Below are positions 5,069 through 13,339 of a DNA stretch of 24,562 bases, in pieces; position 1 is the stretch's first letter; each line of letters begins with the position of its first letter. The translations under genes and the position numbers were made by a program. The stretch comes from Prevotellaceae bacterium (GTDB taxonomy: Bacteria > Bacteroidota > Bacteroidia > Bacteroidales > Paludibacteraceae): NCBI GenBank assembly GCA_031270565.1, contig JAISXJ010000189.1:1-24562 (forward strand), given 5' to 3'. The notes beneath the pieces are model-generated. The model ran no database searches, was not told where the DNA came from, and saw only the letters and a program-made list of their open reading frames with translations.

Positions 5069-6511
5069 ATGATTAGCTTTATCCTCTCCATCGTCGTTCT
5101 GATTGCCGGCTACTTTATTTATGGTCGCATCGTGGAAAAAGTATTCGGCGCAGAACCCAAACGCCCTACTCCCGCCGTCGCAAACCCCGACGGCGTCGAT
5201 TACGTACAAATGCCCACATGGAAATGTTTCCTGATACAGTTCCTAAATATTGCAGGACTGGGACCAATCTTTGGCGCTATCATGGGTATCCTCTACGGAC
5301 CGTCGGCATTTCTCTGGATTGTGTTTGGAACACTATTCGGCGGCGCGGTGCACGACTATTTCTCAGGAATGATTTCCCTTCGCAGTAACGGCGCATCGCT
5401 TCCCGAAGTCGTAGGCGCTCAACTCGGCGCACCCGTCAAGCAATTTATGCGCGGCTTCTCGCTGATTCTTATGATTTTAGTCGGCGCCGTTTTTGTTTCC
5501 GGCCCCGCCGAACTCCTTTGCGGACTCACAGGAAACACACTTAATATAAACGTCTGGATTGCCCTCATTTTTATTTATTACATGCTTGCAACATTATTGC
5601 CGATAGACAAATTGATAGGGAAAATCTACCCCGTTTTCGGTTTTGCACTCCTGTTTATGGCGTCCGGAATTTTAGTGGCAATCTTTGCAAACAATGCGCC
5701 GATTCCGGAATTTACCGACGGGTTCAAGAATTATCAAAAAGGTAATCTGCCGGTCTTTCCTATGATGTTTGTGTCAATTGCCTGCGGCGCTATCTCGGGT
5801 TTTCACGCCACGCAAAGTCCTATGATTGCACGCTGTATTAAAAATGAACGTTACGGACGCCGCGTCTTTTACGGAAGTATGGTCGCAGAGGGCGTTGTTG
5901 CGCTTATCTGGGCTGCTGCCGCCTCTTCGTTCTTCGGCTCTATCGAAGGACTGCAAAATTTTATATCAACCCTTGCGCCCACAGCCAATAAACCTGCCGT
6001 TGTGGTAGATATTATTTCGCGCTCGTGGCTCGGCACGTTCGGCGGGATTTTGGCGATTATCGGCGTCGTGGCAGCGCCCATTACTTCGGGCGATACCGCG
6101 CTGCGTTCGGCACGTTTGATAGCGGCAGATTTTTTAAAGATAAATCAGCGCAAAACAGTCAAGCGATTACTCGTTTCATTGCCGATTTTCGCGCTGTCAT
6201 TTATACTGCTTAATATCGATTTCGATGTTTTATGGCGCTATTTTGCCTGGTGCAATCAAACACTTGCCGCATTTACGCTGTGGGCAATAACGGTATATCT
6301 GGCTAAAAGACCGCCGCGGGGCGCGTATCTGCTCACGCTGATTCCCGCCGTCTTTATGACAATGATTTGCACAAGTTACATCCTTATCTCCCCCGAAGGA
6401 TTAACCCTTTCTCCCATAATTTCCTATTTAATAGCAGGCACTCTCAGTGCGTTGACGGTTGTACTGTTCTGTATTTTCTTGTGTAAATTCAGAAGAAGTG
6501 CGCGTACGTAA
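5069..6511 (+). CDS. cstA: Carbon starvation protein CstA-family transporter
   Basis: A 480-residue polytopic inner-membrane protein of the CstA family, with about a dozen hydrophobic segments. The family signature region is clear: QFLNIAGLGPIFGAIMG (about 51-67), GGAVHDYFSGMISLRSNGAS (about 91-110), and the later HATQSPMIARC and SGDTALRSARLIAADFL segments. E. coli relatives are linked to uptake of peptides and pyruvate during carbon limitation. The substrate here is inferred only from the family. The length fits the shorter CstA type; the E. coli protein is about 700 residues. It is a single gene with its own promoter, and no regulator sits beside it. Confidence 0.93.
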   Translation: MISFILSIVVLIAGYFIYGRIVEKVFGAEPKRPTPAVANPDGVDYVQMPTWKCFLIQFLNIAGLGPIFGAIMGILYGPSAFLWIVFGTLFGGAVHDYFSGMISLRSNGASLPEVVGAQLGAPVKQFMRGFSLILMILVGAVFVSGPAELLCGLTGNTLNINVWIALIFIYYMLATLLPIDKLIGKIYPVFGFALLFMASGILVAIFANNAPIPEFTDGFKNYQKGNLPVFPMMFVSIACGAISGFHATQSPMIARCIKNERYGRRVFYGSMVAEGVVALIWAAAASSFFGSIEGLQNFISTLAPTANKPAVVVDIISRSWLGTFGGILAIIGVVAAPITSGDTALRSARLIAADFLKINQRKTVKRLLVSLPIFALSFILLNIDFDVLWRYFAWCNQTLAAFTLWAITVYLAKRPPRGAYLLTLIPAVFMTMICTSYILISPEGLTLSPIISYLIAGTLSALTVVLFCIFLCKFRRSART

Positions 6512-6589
6512 TATTGTCTAAATAAATAGAGACGCAGAACAAAAGCGGACAATGCCTGAAAGAAACACGGAGATTTAATCTTTGCCACG

Positions 6590-6620
6590 TTTGTATATTG
6601 TGAAAAAAATTGTACTTTTG
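6590..6620 (+). promoter_or_regulatory. Bacteroidota-type promoter for tRNA-Met
   Basis: TTTG (6590-6593), 19-nt spacer, TACTTTTG (6613-6620), an exact TAnnTTTG. The tRNA begins 17 bp further on. Confidence 0.75.
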
Positions 6621-6637
6621 CCGCCGTAATTCTACCT

Positions 6638-6711
6638 GGCGGGGTAGCTCAGTTGGTTAGAGCGTCGGATTCATAACCCGGAGGTCACGAGTTCAATTCT
6701 CGTCCCCGCTA
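6638..6711 (+). tRNA. tRNA-Met, anticodon CAT
   Basis: A 74-nt cloverleaf. The acceptor stem is GGCGGGG with CCCCGCT (first pair G-U), discriminator A. D arm GCTC/GAGC; anticodon loop TTCATAA with CAT at 6672-6674; T arm ACGAG-TTCAATT-CTCGT. CCA is not encoded. The first base pair is not the unpaired C-A of initiator tRNA, so this is probably the elongator Met tRNA. An Ile tRNA with lysidine-modified CAT cannot be fully excluded by eye. Confidence 0.93.
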
Positions 6712-6719
6712 CAGAAAAG

Positions 6720-6754
6720 CAGAGGTTGTCTCACGAGAGCAATCTCTGTTTTTT
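6720..6754 (+). terminator. Rho-independent terminator after tRNA-Met
   Basis: The arm CAGAGGTTGTCTC (6720-6732) pairs with GAGCAATCTCTG (6737-6748) with one bulge and one G-U pair, and is followed directly by TTTTTT (6749-6754). It lies 9 bp after the tRNA. Confidence 0.85.
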
Positions 6755-6945
6755 CCATTCCCGCCCCAACAGTACAAAAGCGAGGCTGTCTCACAAGACA
6801 GGTTTTTGTGGCTTGCTTTTTAGGCGCTCTCCGCTTGGGGGCGGGTCTGGGAAAGGTTGTGTCGGGGACAAATTATTTCTTTCGACGCCCTTTTTGAGCG
6901 TTGTTTGACTGTTCGTTTTTTTTATAGAAAAAACTTGGATAAATA
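6755..6945. other. Intergenic region between tRNA-Met and the recQ promoter
   Basis: No convincing gene. A second small hairpin, CTGTCT-CACA-AGACAG (6786-6801), is followed by GTTTTT. Its flank repeats the arm of the tRNA-Met terminator (GAGG-TGTCTCAC core). The rest is G-rich and T-rich filler with no recognised signal. Confidence 0.55.
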
Positions 6946-6978
6946 TTTGGATATGTTGAAAACTTGTATCTAAATTTG
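6946..6978 (+). promoter_or_regulatory. Bacteroidota-type promoter for recQ
   Basis: TTTG (6946-6949), 21-nt spacer, TAAATTTG (6971-6978), an exact TAnnTTTG. Transcription would start near 6985, leaving a leader of about 120 nt. Confidence 0.55.
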
Positions 6979-7044
6979 TTCGCTAAAAATAACTCTCTCC
7001 CGAATAGGGGATTATTAGCTTATTATCAATAGAATAAAAGGATT

Positions 7045-7067
7045 CAGACCTGCGTTTTACAGGTCTG
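7045..7067 (+). promoter_or_regulatory. Perfect 8-bp hairpin in the recQ leader
   Basis: CAGACCTG (7045-7052) and CAGGTCTG (7060-7067) pair around a 7-nt loop. No T-run follows, so it is not a simple terminator. It could be a palindromic operator or an RNA stem in the leader; the role is unknown. Confidence 0.5.
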
Positions 7068-7105
7068 TTACTATCACCTAAACAGCTAAAAAACATCATA
7101 TTCTT

Positions 7106-9295
7106 ATGATCCAAAAAACACGGTTAGTTAAAGAATTGAAGAAAAATTTTGGGTTTGACACCTTCAAAGGGACACAGGAAGCCATTGTTCAGAATGTTTT
7201 GAACGGCAAAGATACTTTTGTCCTGATGCCTACAGGAGGCGGCAAATCGCTATGTTATCAGTTGCCGGCGCTCCTGATGGAGGGTACGGCAATTATCATC
7301 TCGCCGCTGATTGCCCTGATGAAGAATCAGGTGGATGCCATGCGGCATTTCAGCGAAGATGACGGCGTAGCGCATTTTCTCAATTCTACACTCAACAAAA
7401 CGGCAATAGAAACTGTTAAGGATGATATTTTATCTGAACGAACTAAGTTGCTCTATGTTGCTCCCGAATCCCTAAACAAAGAGGAGAATGTTGAGTTTCT
7501 CAGACAGATTCACATCTCTTTCTACGCTATTGACGAGGCGCACTGTATCTCGGAATGGGGGCATGACTTTCGCCCGGAATATCGCCGAATACGTCCAATA
7601 ATCAACCGAATAGGAAATGCTCCTGTCATTGCGCTCACTGCCACGGCAACGCCCAAGGTGCAGCACGACATTCAGAAAACTCTGGAGATGACGGATGCCA
7701 CTGTGTTCAAATCATCGTTCAACCGTTCAAATCTCTATTATGAGGTACGTCCGAAAGTTGGCGATGTAGAAAAGGAAGTTATCAAGTTTATCCGGTCTCA
7801 ATCCGGCAAATCGGGCATTATCTACTGTTTGAGCCGAAAAAAAGTGAATGATTTAGCCGAGGTGTTAGTCGTGAACGGCATTGCCGCTCTGCCCTACCAT
7901 GCCGGCATGGATGCTACTCAACGCGCCCAAAATCAGGATATGTTTCTTATGGAAAAAGCAGATGTCATGGTGGCAACCATCGCCTTTGGCATGGGTATTG
8001 ATAAACCCGATGTGCGTTATGTGATTCATTATGACGTTCCTAAAAGTCTTGAGGGTTATTATCAAGAGACCGGACGTTCCGGACGCGACGGTGGAGAGGG
8101 GCAATGTATTGCCTTTTACAGCAGAAAAGACTTGTTGAAATTGGAAAAATTTATGCAGGGCAAACCCATTGCCGAGCAGGAAATCGGGCGGCAGTTGCTC
8201 CGCGAAACGGCTGCATACGCCGAATCGTCCATCTGCCGACGGCAAATGCTGCTGCACTATTTTGGGGAAGATTATACCGAGCCAAACTGCGGCAACTGCG
8301 ACAACTGCTTAAAACCCAAAAGGCAGGTTGAAGCTCAGGAACTGCTCTGTCTGGTACTGGAGACGATGCTGGCAGTAAAAGAGCGGTTCAAAACCGAAGT
8401 CATTGTTGACATTCTGCTCGGCAAAAGTAGTGTTGACATTAAGGATTATCAGTTTGAAGATCTGGAGACTTTCAACTCCGTTTCGGGAGAAGAAGCGGAT
8501 TTGCTGCATCCTGTAATACGTCAGGCAATGATTTACGGATATATTGACAAGGAGATAGAAAATTACGGCGTACTGAAGGTAACCAAGCCGGGACACGAAT
8601 TTTTGCAACAGCCCAAGACATTTCTCATCAGCAAAAACAATGAATTTGACGATGATAACTATGAAGCCTCTTCGAGGGGTGGCGGCGGCACGTGTGCGGT
8701 GGACACGGAACTGTTTTCCGTGTTAAAGGATTTGCGCAAAAAAATATCGAAACAGCTTGGACTGCCGCCATTCATCATCTTTCAAGACCCTTCGCTTGAG
8801 GCAATGGCAACAATTTATCCCATATCTATTGACGAACTGCAAAATATTCCGGGTGTGGGCAGCGGCAAAGCCAAACGTTATGGCAAAGAGTTTGTAGATG
8901 TCATCTCTAAACACGTACATGAAAATGAAATTATACGTCCGGAAGATTTGCGTGTGCGGTCGGTGGCAAATAAATCAAAGTTGAAAATATCCATTATTCA
9001 GGCGATTGACCGTAAAGTGGCGCTTGATGATCTGGCAGAGTCGAAAGGCATGGAACTGAACGAACTGCTCGAAGAGATTGATGCCATTGTCTATTCCGGC
9101 ACAAAAATAAATATTGATTACTTCCTGCGGGAAATTATGGATGATGACAAATTGCAGGAGATTTTCAATTATTTCAAGACAGAGGCAAAGTCCGACAGCA
9201 TGCAAGAAGCGCTCGAAACGCTCGGCGAGGACGAATTTACCGAACATGAAGTGAGACTTGTACGGATTAAATTTCTCTCCGAAATGGGAAATTAA
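7106..9295 (+). CDS. recQ: ATP-dependent DNA helicase RecQ
   Basis: A superfamily 2 3'-5' DNA helicase of 729 residues acting in recombination and repair of stalled forks. Motif I is PTGGGKS (42-48), motif II DEAH (143-146, followed by CISEWGHDFRPEY), motif III ALTATATP, and motif VI QETGRSGRDG. The RQC zinc site is C377, C395, C398 and C401. An HRDC domain lies near 535-610 (QNIPGVGSGKAKRYG within). A further 100 or so residues follow, with helical content typical of the long Bacteroidota RecQ; the E. coli protein is about 610 residues. All catalytic motifs are intact. It is a single gene with its own promoter; neither neighbour is a repair gene. Confidence 0.97.
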   Translation: MIQKTRLVKELKKNFGFDTFKGTQEAIVQNVLNGKDTFVLMPTGGGKSLCYQLPALLMEGTAIIISPLIALMKNQVDAMRHFSEDDGVAHFLNSTLNKTAIETVKDDILSERTKLLYVAPESLNKEENVEFLRQIHISFYAIDEAHCISEWGHDFRPEYRRIRPIINRIGNAPVIALTATATPKVQHDIQKTLEMTDATVFKSSFNRSNLYYEVRPKVGDVEKEVIKFIRSQSGKSGIIYCLSRKKVNDLAEVLVVNGIAALPYHAGMDATQRAQNQDMFLMEKADVMVATIAFGMGIDKPDVRYVIHYDVPKSLEGYYQETGRSGRDGGEGQCIAFYSRKDLLKLEKFMQGKPIAEQEIGRQLLRETAAYAESSICRRQMLLHYFGEDYTEPNCGNCDNCLKPKRQVEAQELLCLVLETMLAVKERFKTEVIVDILLGKSSVDIKDYQFEDLETFNSVSGEEADLLHPVIRQAMIYGYIDKEIENYGVLKVTKPGHEFLQQPKTFLISKNNEFDDDNYEASSRGGGGTCAVDTELFSVLKDLRKKISKQLGLPPFIIFQDPSLEAMATIYPISIDELQNIPGVGSGKAKRYGKEFVDVISKHVHENEIIRPEDLRVRSVANKSKLKISIIQAIDRKVALDDLAESKGMELNELLEEIDAIVYSGTKINIDYFLREIMDDDKLQEIFNYFKTEAKSDSMQEALETLGEDEFTEHEVRLVRIKFLSEMGN

Positions 9296-9586
9296 ACGTT
9301 TGGGGCATTTGTATGTCAAATAAAAAGGCGAATGGTTTGCCGGAATACGACGAAACATAACGAAATGTATGCGCAACGCTTTTTTCATGACATTTCTTTT
9401 CCGTTCTAAAATAAAACCGCTATCTTTGCAAGCGCGTGAATTTACCATCATCACAAGATTTTGCGCATACAGAGAAAGGAAGGGGGTATTGCTGAAATCA
9501 GATTGCTGACATCAGACTTGTTACCACGATAATTTATATTTTCCGTATTTTCAACGAAAACGCAATATAGACAAAACATTATTTTT
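9296..9586. other. Intergenic region upstream of the T9SS cargo gene
   Basis: 291 bp without a convincing gene. It contains a possible promoter element at 9421-9428 and then a leader of about 150 nt that is A/T-rich near the start codon. I see no terminator for recQ and no riboswitch. Confidence 0.6.
9421..9428 (+). promoter_or_regulatory. Possible -7 element for the T9SS cargo / ompA operon
   Basis: TATCTTTG matches TAnnTTTG exactly and is followed by GCAAG, a context often seen at Bacteroidota starts. Only a T-rich stretch, not a clear TTG, lies at the -33 distance. Confidence 0.45.
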
Positions 9587-12500
9587 ATGAAAAAGAAACA
9601 ATTGCTGAACAGATGTTTGTTATTGGGGTTATTGTGCATAGCATCGGTTCAGTTATCTGCACAACTTGTGTATTGGCATGGTTTTGAAGCGACATCCGGT
9701 ACGCCTGCCGAAGCTGCCGAAAATGCCAACTGGCAACTTGTTCCGGATGGCGCTAAGGTGAACAGATGGGTGATAGGAAATGCGCCGGGAGCAGCGCGTA
9801 CGAAACAGTATGGTTTATATGTCTCCAATGATGGTGGCGCGACAACAAATTACAGTCCGGAATCCTCTGTCAGTATGGCTTATCGGGAATTTACCCTGCC
9901 CGCCGGATCGGATTATTCCATTGCTTTCGACTGGAAGGCAAGAGGTAACATCAATGATTCTCTTTATGTTTGCTGGGTAACCAATCCCAGCACAGTGATT
10001 GCTGCCGGCGCCGGCTCTACACTCCCAAGCTGGGTGGCGACGGATTTAAAAGCCCAACTGGGCGGCAGCCCTTCGGTGTTCAGAAGCAAAGCCATCAAGG
10101 TAACAGGCAACGGACAGCCTGCAAAACTGGTTTTTATCTGGAAAAACAGTAACGCTACAGCCGGTACGCCCGGCGCATGCATTGATAACATCGAAATCAA
10201 TTCCATCACGCGCTCAGACTACACGTGCGGCTTCGATGATGCTGCCGAAAATGCCAAATGGACACTAAAGAGCCATAAAAATAACGCAAACAATTGGCGA
10301 ATCGGGTCAATGCCAACAGCCGTCACAACCCCACCGAATGCGCTTTATATCAGTCCAATAAACAGAGACAGCTGCACCTACGACGGTACGGAAGGCACTG
10401 TGGTAGCATATCGAGAGTTTGTTTTCGCGCAGGACGCCGTCGTTGATGTTTCGCTTGACTGGAAAGCGTATGGCGAAGATAATCAAGACATGTTTTATAT
10501 TTGCTGGCTTACGGAAAAAGACAGTACACAACAGTTGAATGGTACTGCTACGAGCACTACGCCCGGATGGGTACCACTGAATGCCATTCCTGCAAATGTT
10601 CTAAGCGCTACGCCAATAGAAATGGAAGGTACGTTGCGGTGGCAAAATGCATCATTCAAACTCACCGGTACAGGTCGGCGGTGTCGGCTGGTGTTTCTCT
10701 GGAAAAATAATATAAATCATACCGTTCCTCCCGGCGCCTGTATCGACAATATTCAGATGTCGCAAAGTACGTGTGCGCAGCCGGGGAATGTTACGGCGAC
10801 TGTTACCGGAAGCAGCGAGGTTGTCCTCAAGTGGACGGGAACAGCTTCAGGTTATGAGGTAAAATACCGTAACCAAACTACGCAGTCGCCATGGTTATCC
10901 ATTCCCGGCATCACTGTTGATAGCTGTGTTGTTACAGGATTAAATGATAGAGGCTTGTACACTTTCTGGGTGCGCAGTCTATGCGGTAACGATTCCAGTC
11001 TCTGGAAGGTGATACACAATACGATGGTGATTGCCGACCCGGGATGTATTGACTTCACTGATTTGAAAAACACAACAATAGTAAGGGCGACCTATGGAAC
11101 TTATAGCAATCCATCGCAAACTGTCGGCGTAATTGATTTTGGACAAAACTCAGATGAAAGTCAACATACGGTGGTGACAGAACCCGAATTTGATACAAGA
11201 ACGGGAACGCCGATGCTGCCGCGCCTCAAAACGATTCCAGATAACGAACTGGCAGTTGTCAGGTTAGGAAATTCTAAGGTTAGTGGGGCTACAGGAGGAT
11301 ACGCAGAAACAATCACCTATACCTACAAGGTGGATTCGGTTTACAGCGTCCTTTTGATGAATTATGCCGTTGTATTTCAGCAAGACCATCTAAAACCGCA
11401 TGGCAAGCAAGATCAACCCATGTTTACAATTGAAATTTTAAATGCGGTCGGCTTCCCTATTGATCCTTTGTGCGGTAGGGTAGATTTTACAGCAAATTAT
11501 AATACCCAAGACTGGCACACATATACTAATGGAAGCATGGATATACTATGGAAAGACTGGACAACTATTGGGCTGAATCTGAATGACTATCGCGGGCAAA
11601 CCATCAAAGTGTGTTTGACCACGCGCGATTGCAGTATGGGAGCGCATTATGGCTATGCTTACTATACGCTGGGTTGTGTTAAGGGTGACCTTGAAGGGTT
11701 ATCCTGCGGCTTGGAGAGCGGGAAAGCAATTGTAGCGCCCGAAGGGTTTGACTACGAATGGTACAAAAAATACGATACACAAGGAAGACTTATACCCTAC
11801 GCGCAGGGGAACGTTGTTTATACCGGGCGCTCGTTTACACCGTTAGCCTCCGATACCTGTACCTATACTGTTCGTATGAATCTCATCGGTATGTCCGGCT
11901 GTTTCTTCGAGCTTGAAGCCTCGCTCAAACCGCGCTGGCCCAAAGCGAGTGCAACTTACAAAATAGAGCCTGAAAACTGCGAAAATGTCGTGAAATTCAC
12001 CAACAAGAGTGAAATCGTAACGTCAGCCGGCACACCGGTAGCATCCGGCTGCGACGAGTATATATGGGAATTTCCCGATGGAAGTACCTCTACGGCAACA
12101 GATCCCACCTACACTTTCCCCAGCGCCGGAGGTATCCACTTTATTAAGTTGAAGGCATTTACAGGAAACAGACTCTGCGAGGATGATACGACCATAATGG
12201 TCATTCTTCCGCCCATCGGTTCTACGTCACAGGAAGAAAACAGATATATCTGTGTGGGCGATACGGTTATGGTTGGCGACAGCATCTTTAATGCAACCGG
12301 CACCTATACAATTCGGGACACGCTGTCATCGGGTTGCGAAAGTATTACGACGCTTCATCTGCAGGTAGCCGACCGTTTTGACGTAACAGTGGATACTGTC
12401 ATCTGTGACGGAGGGTACCTTGTAGTTGGCGACAGCATATTTTTACGTGACCCCGGCACGCACGTTGTTACCCTGCCCTCGATAGCAGGCTGCGACAGCG

Positions 12501-13306
12501 TTGTAACGGTGCATCTGAATATCAATCCGGTAATGACCATAGATCTTGGCGCTCTTTCCGATATTTGCGCCGACGACCAAACGTTCACAGTTCCTTATCT
12601 GTTGCAGGGTGGCAGCTCGCCCACAAGCTACCGTCTGGAGTTTGACGCCAAAGCGCAGGCACAGGGCTTCACCGACGCAGACCTGCCGATCGGCGCCGTC
12701 GATAATTTCACCATCCCACTGCCGAACAATTTGAAACCGGACAAATACAATGTCAGCATCATATTCAGTGATACCATCCACAACTGCGGAGATGACATAC
12801 TGCAGCTGACATTTGACGTCAACTATCAGGACGCTATCATTGAACAAAACTGGAACGATGTCATCGCGCTGCTCAATGACAGGTACAACGGCGGTTATAC
12901 TTTCAGTTCGTATCAGTGGTACAAAGACAATCAGCCGCTTGCAGGTGAGACACGTTCTTATATCTACGTACCGGAGGGCTTGGACATCAATGCCGAATAC
13001 CGCCTGCAACTGACACGTACAGACGATAATGTAACACTCTTTACCTGTCCTTTGCGTCCCGTTCTGAAAAATGATATTAATGTTTTGCCTACCGTTACTT
13101 TCCCCGGTAAAGAGGTGCGAGTGAGCGCCCCAAGCGCCGGTACAGTAAAAATCTGGGATGTTACGGGCGTGTTGGTAAGCGTTCAGTCGATTGTGGCAAA
13201 CGGCAGCGCCATTGTAGCGCCGGCATCATCCGGCATGTACATTCTGGAGATTATCCTTGACAACGGTATGACAAAGACGGAACGTATCGTCATAACCAAA
13301 GAATAA
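9587..13306 (+). CDS. Large T9SS-secreted multidomain surface protein
   Basis: A 1239-residue secreted protein. A signal peptide (1 to about 26, ending LSAQ) is followed by two copies of a jelly-roll-like domain (about 30-205 and 213-392). Both contain a YREF strand, (F/L)DWKA, a (V/I)CW(V/L)T strand, (V/L)VF(I/L)WKN and PGACIDNI. Next come an FN3-like domain (about 397-483), a domain of unknown fold (485-710), a PKD-like domain (about 790-875, WEFPDG), two repeats starting at C889 and C940 (period 51: VGDSIF ... GC(E/D)S ... LHL), an Ig-like region, and a type A T9SS C-terminal sorting domain (about 1165-1239) with GTVKIWDVTG and SSGMYILEI. By family knowledge it crosses the outer membrane through T9SS and is anchored or released after removal of that domain. 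No catalytic motif is visible, so adhesion or matrix binding is my inference. ompA follows 33 bp downstream. Confidence 0.85.
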   Translation: MKKKQLLNRCLLLGLLCIASVQLSAQLVYWHGFEATSGTPAEAAENANWQLVPDGAKVNRWVIGNAPGAARTKQYGLYVSNDGGATTNYSPESSVSMAYREFTLPAGSDYSIAFDWKARGNINDSLYVCWVTNPSTVIAAGAGSTLPSWVATDLKAQLGGSPSVFRSKAIKVTGNGQPAKLVFIWKNSNATAGTPGACIDNIEINSITRSDYTCGFDDAAENAKWTLKSHKNNANNWRIGSMPTAVTTPPNALYISPINRDSCTYDGTEGTVVAYREFVFAQDAVVDVSLDWKAYGEDNQDMFYICWLTEKDSTQQLNGTATSTTPGWVPLNAIPANVLSATPIEMEGTLRWQNASFKLTGTGRRCRLVFLWKNNINHTVPPGACIDNIQMSQSTCAQPGNVTATVTGSSEVVLKWTGTASGYEVKYRNQTTQSPWLSIPGITVDSCVVTGLNDRGLYTFWVRSLCGNDSSLWKVIHNTMVIADPGCIDFTDLKNTTIVRATYGTYSNPSQTVGVIDFGQNSDESQHTVVTEPEFDTRTGTPMLPRLKTIPDNELAVVRLGNSKVSGATGGYAETITYTYKVDSVYSVLLMNYAVVFQQDHLKPHGKQDQPMFTIEILNAVGFPIDPLCGRVDFTANYNTQDWHTYTNGSMDILWKDWTTIGLNLNDYRGQTIKVCLTTRDCSMGAHYGYAYYTLGCVKGDLEGLSCGLESGKAIVAPEGFDYEWYKKYDTQGRLIPYAQGNVVYTGRSFTPLASDTCTYTVRMNLIGMSGCFFELEASLKPRWPKASATYKIEPENCENVVKFTNKSEIVTSAGTPVASGCDEYIWEFPDGSTSTATDPTYTFPSAGGIHFIKLKAFTGNRLCEDDTTIMVILPPIGSTSQEENRYICVGDTVMVGDSIFNATGTYTIRDTLSSGCESITTLHLQVADRFDVTVDTVICDGGYLVVGDSIFLRDPGTHVVTLPSIAGCDSVVTVHLNINPVMTIDLGALSDICADDQTFTVPYLLQGGSSPTSYRLEFDAKAQAQGFTDADLPIGAVDNFTIPLPNNLKPDKYNVSIIFSDTIHNCGDDILQLTFDVNYQDAIIEQNWNDVIALLNDRYNGGYTFSSYQWYKDNQPLAGETRSYIYVPEGLDINAEYRLQLTRTDDNVTLFTCPLRPVLKNDINVLPTVTFPGKEVRVSAPSAGTVKIWDVTGVLVSVQSIVANGSAIVAPASSGMYILEIILDNGMTKTERIVITKE

Positions 13307-13339
13307 CCTGAAATAGCACAAATAAAGAATACGAAAAAC

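Noticed and set aside
12443..13009. Minus-strand open frame of 188 codons inside the T9SS cargo gene
   Set aside because: It lies antisense to a well supported gene with signal peptide and sorting domain, and its translation has no recognisable domain.
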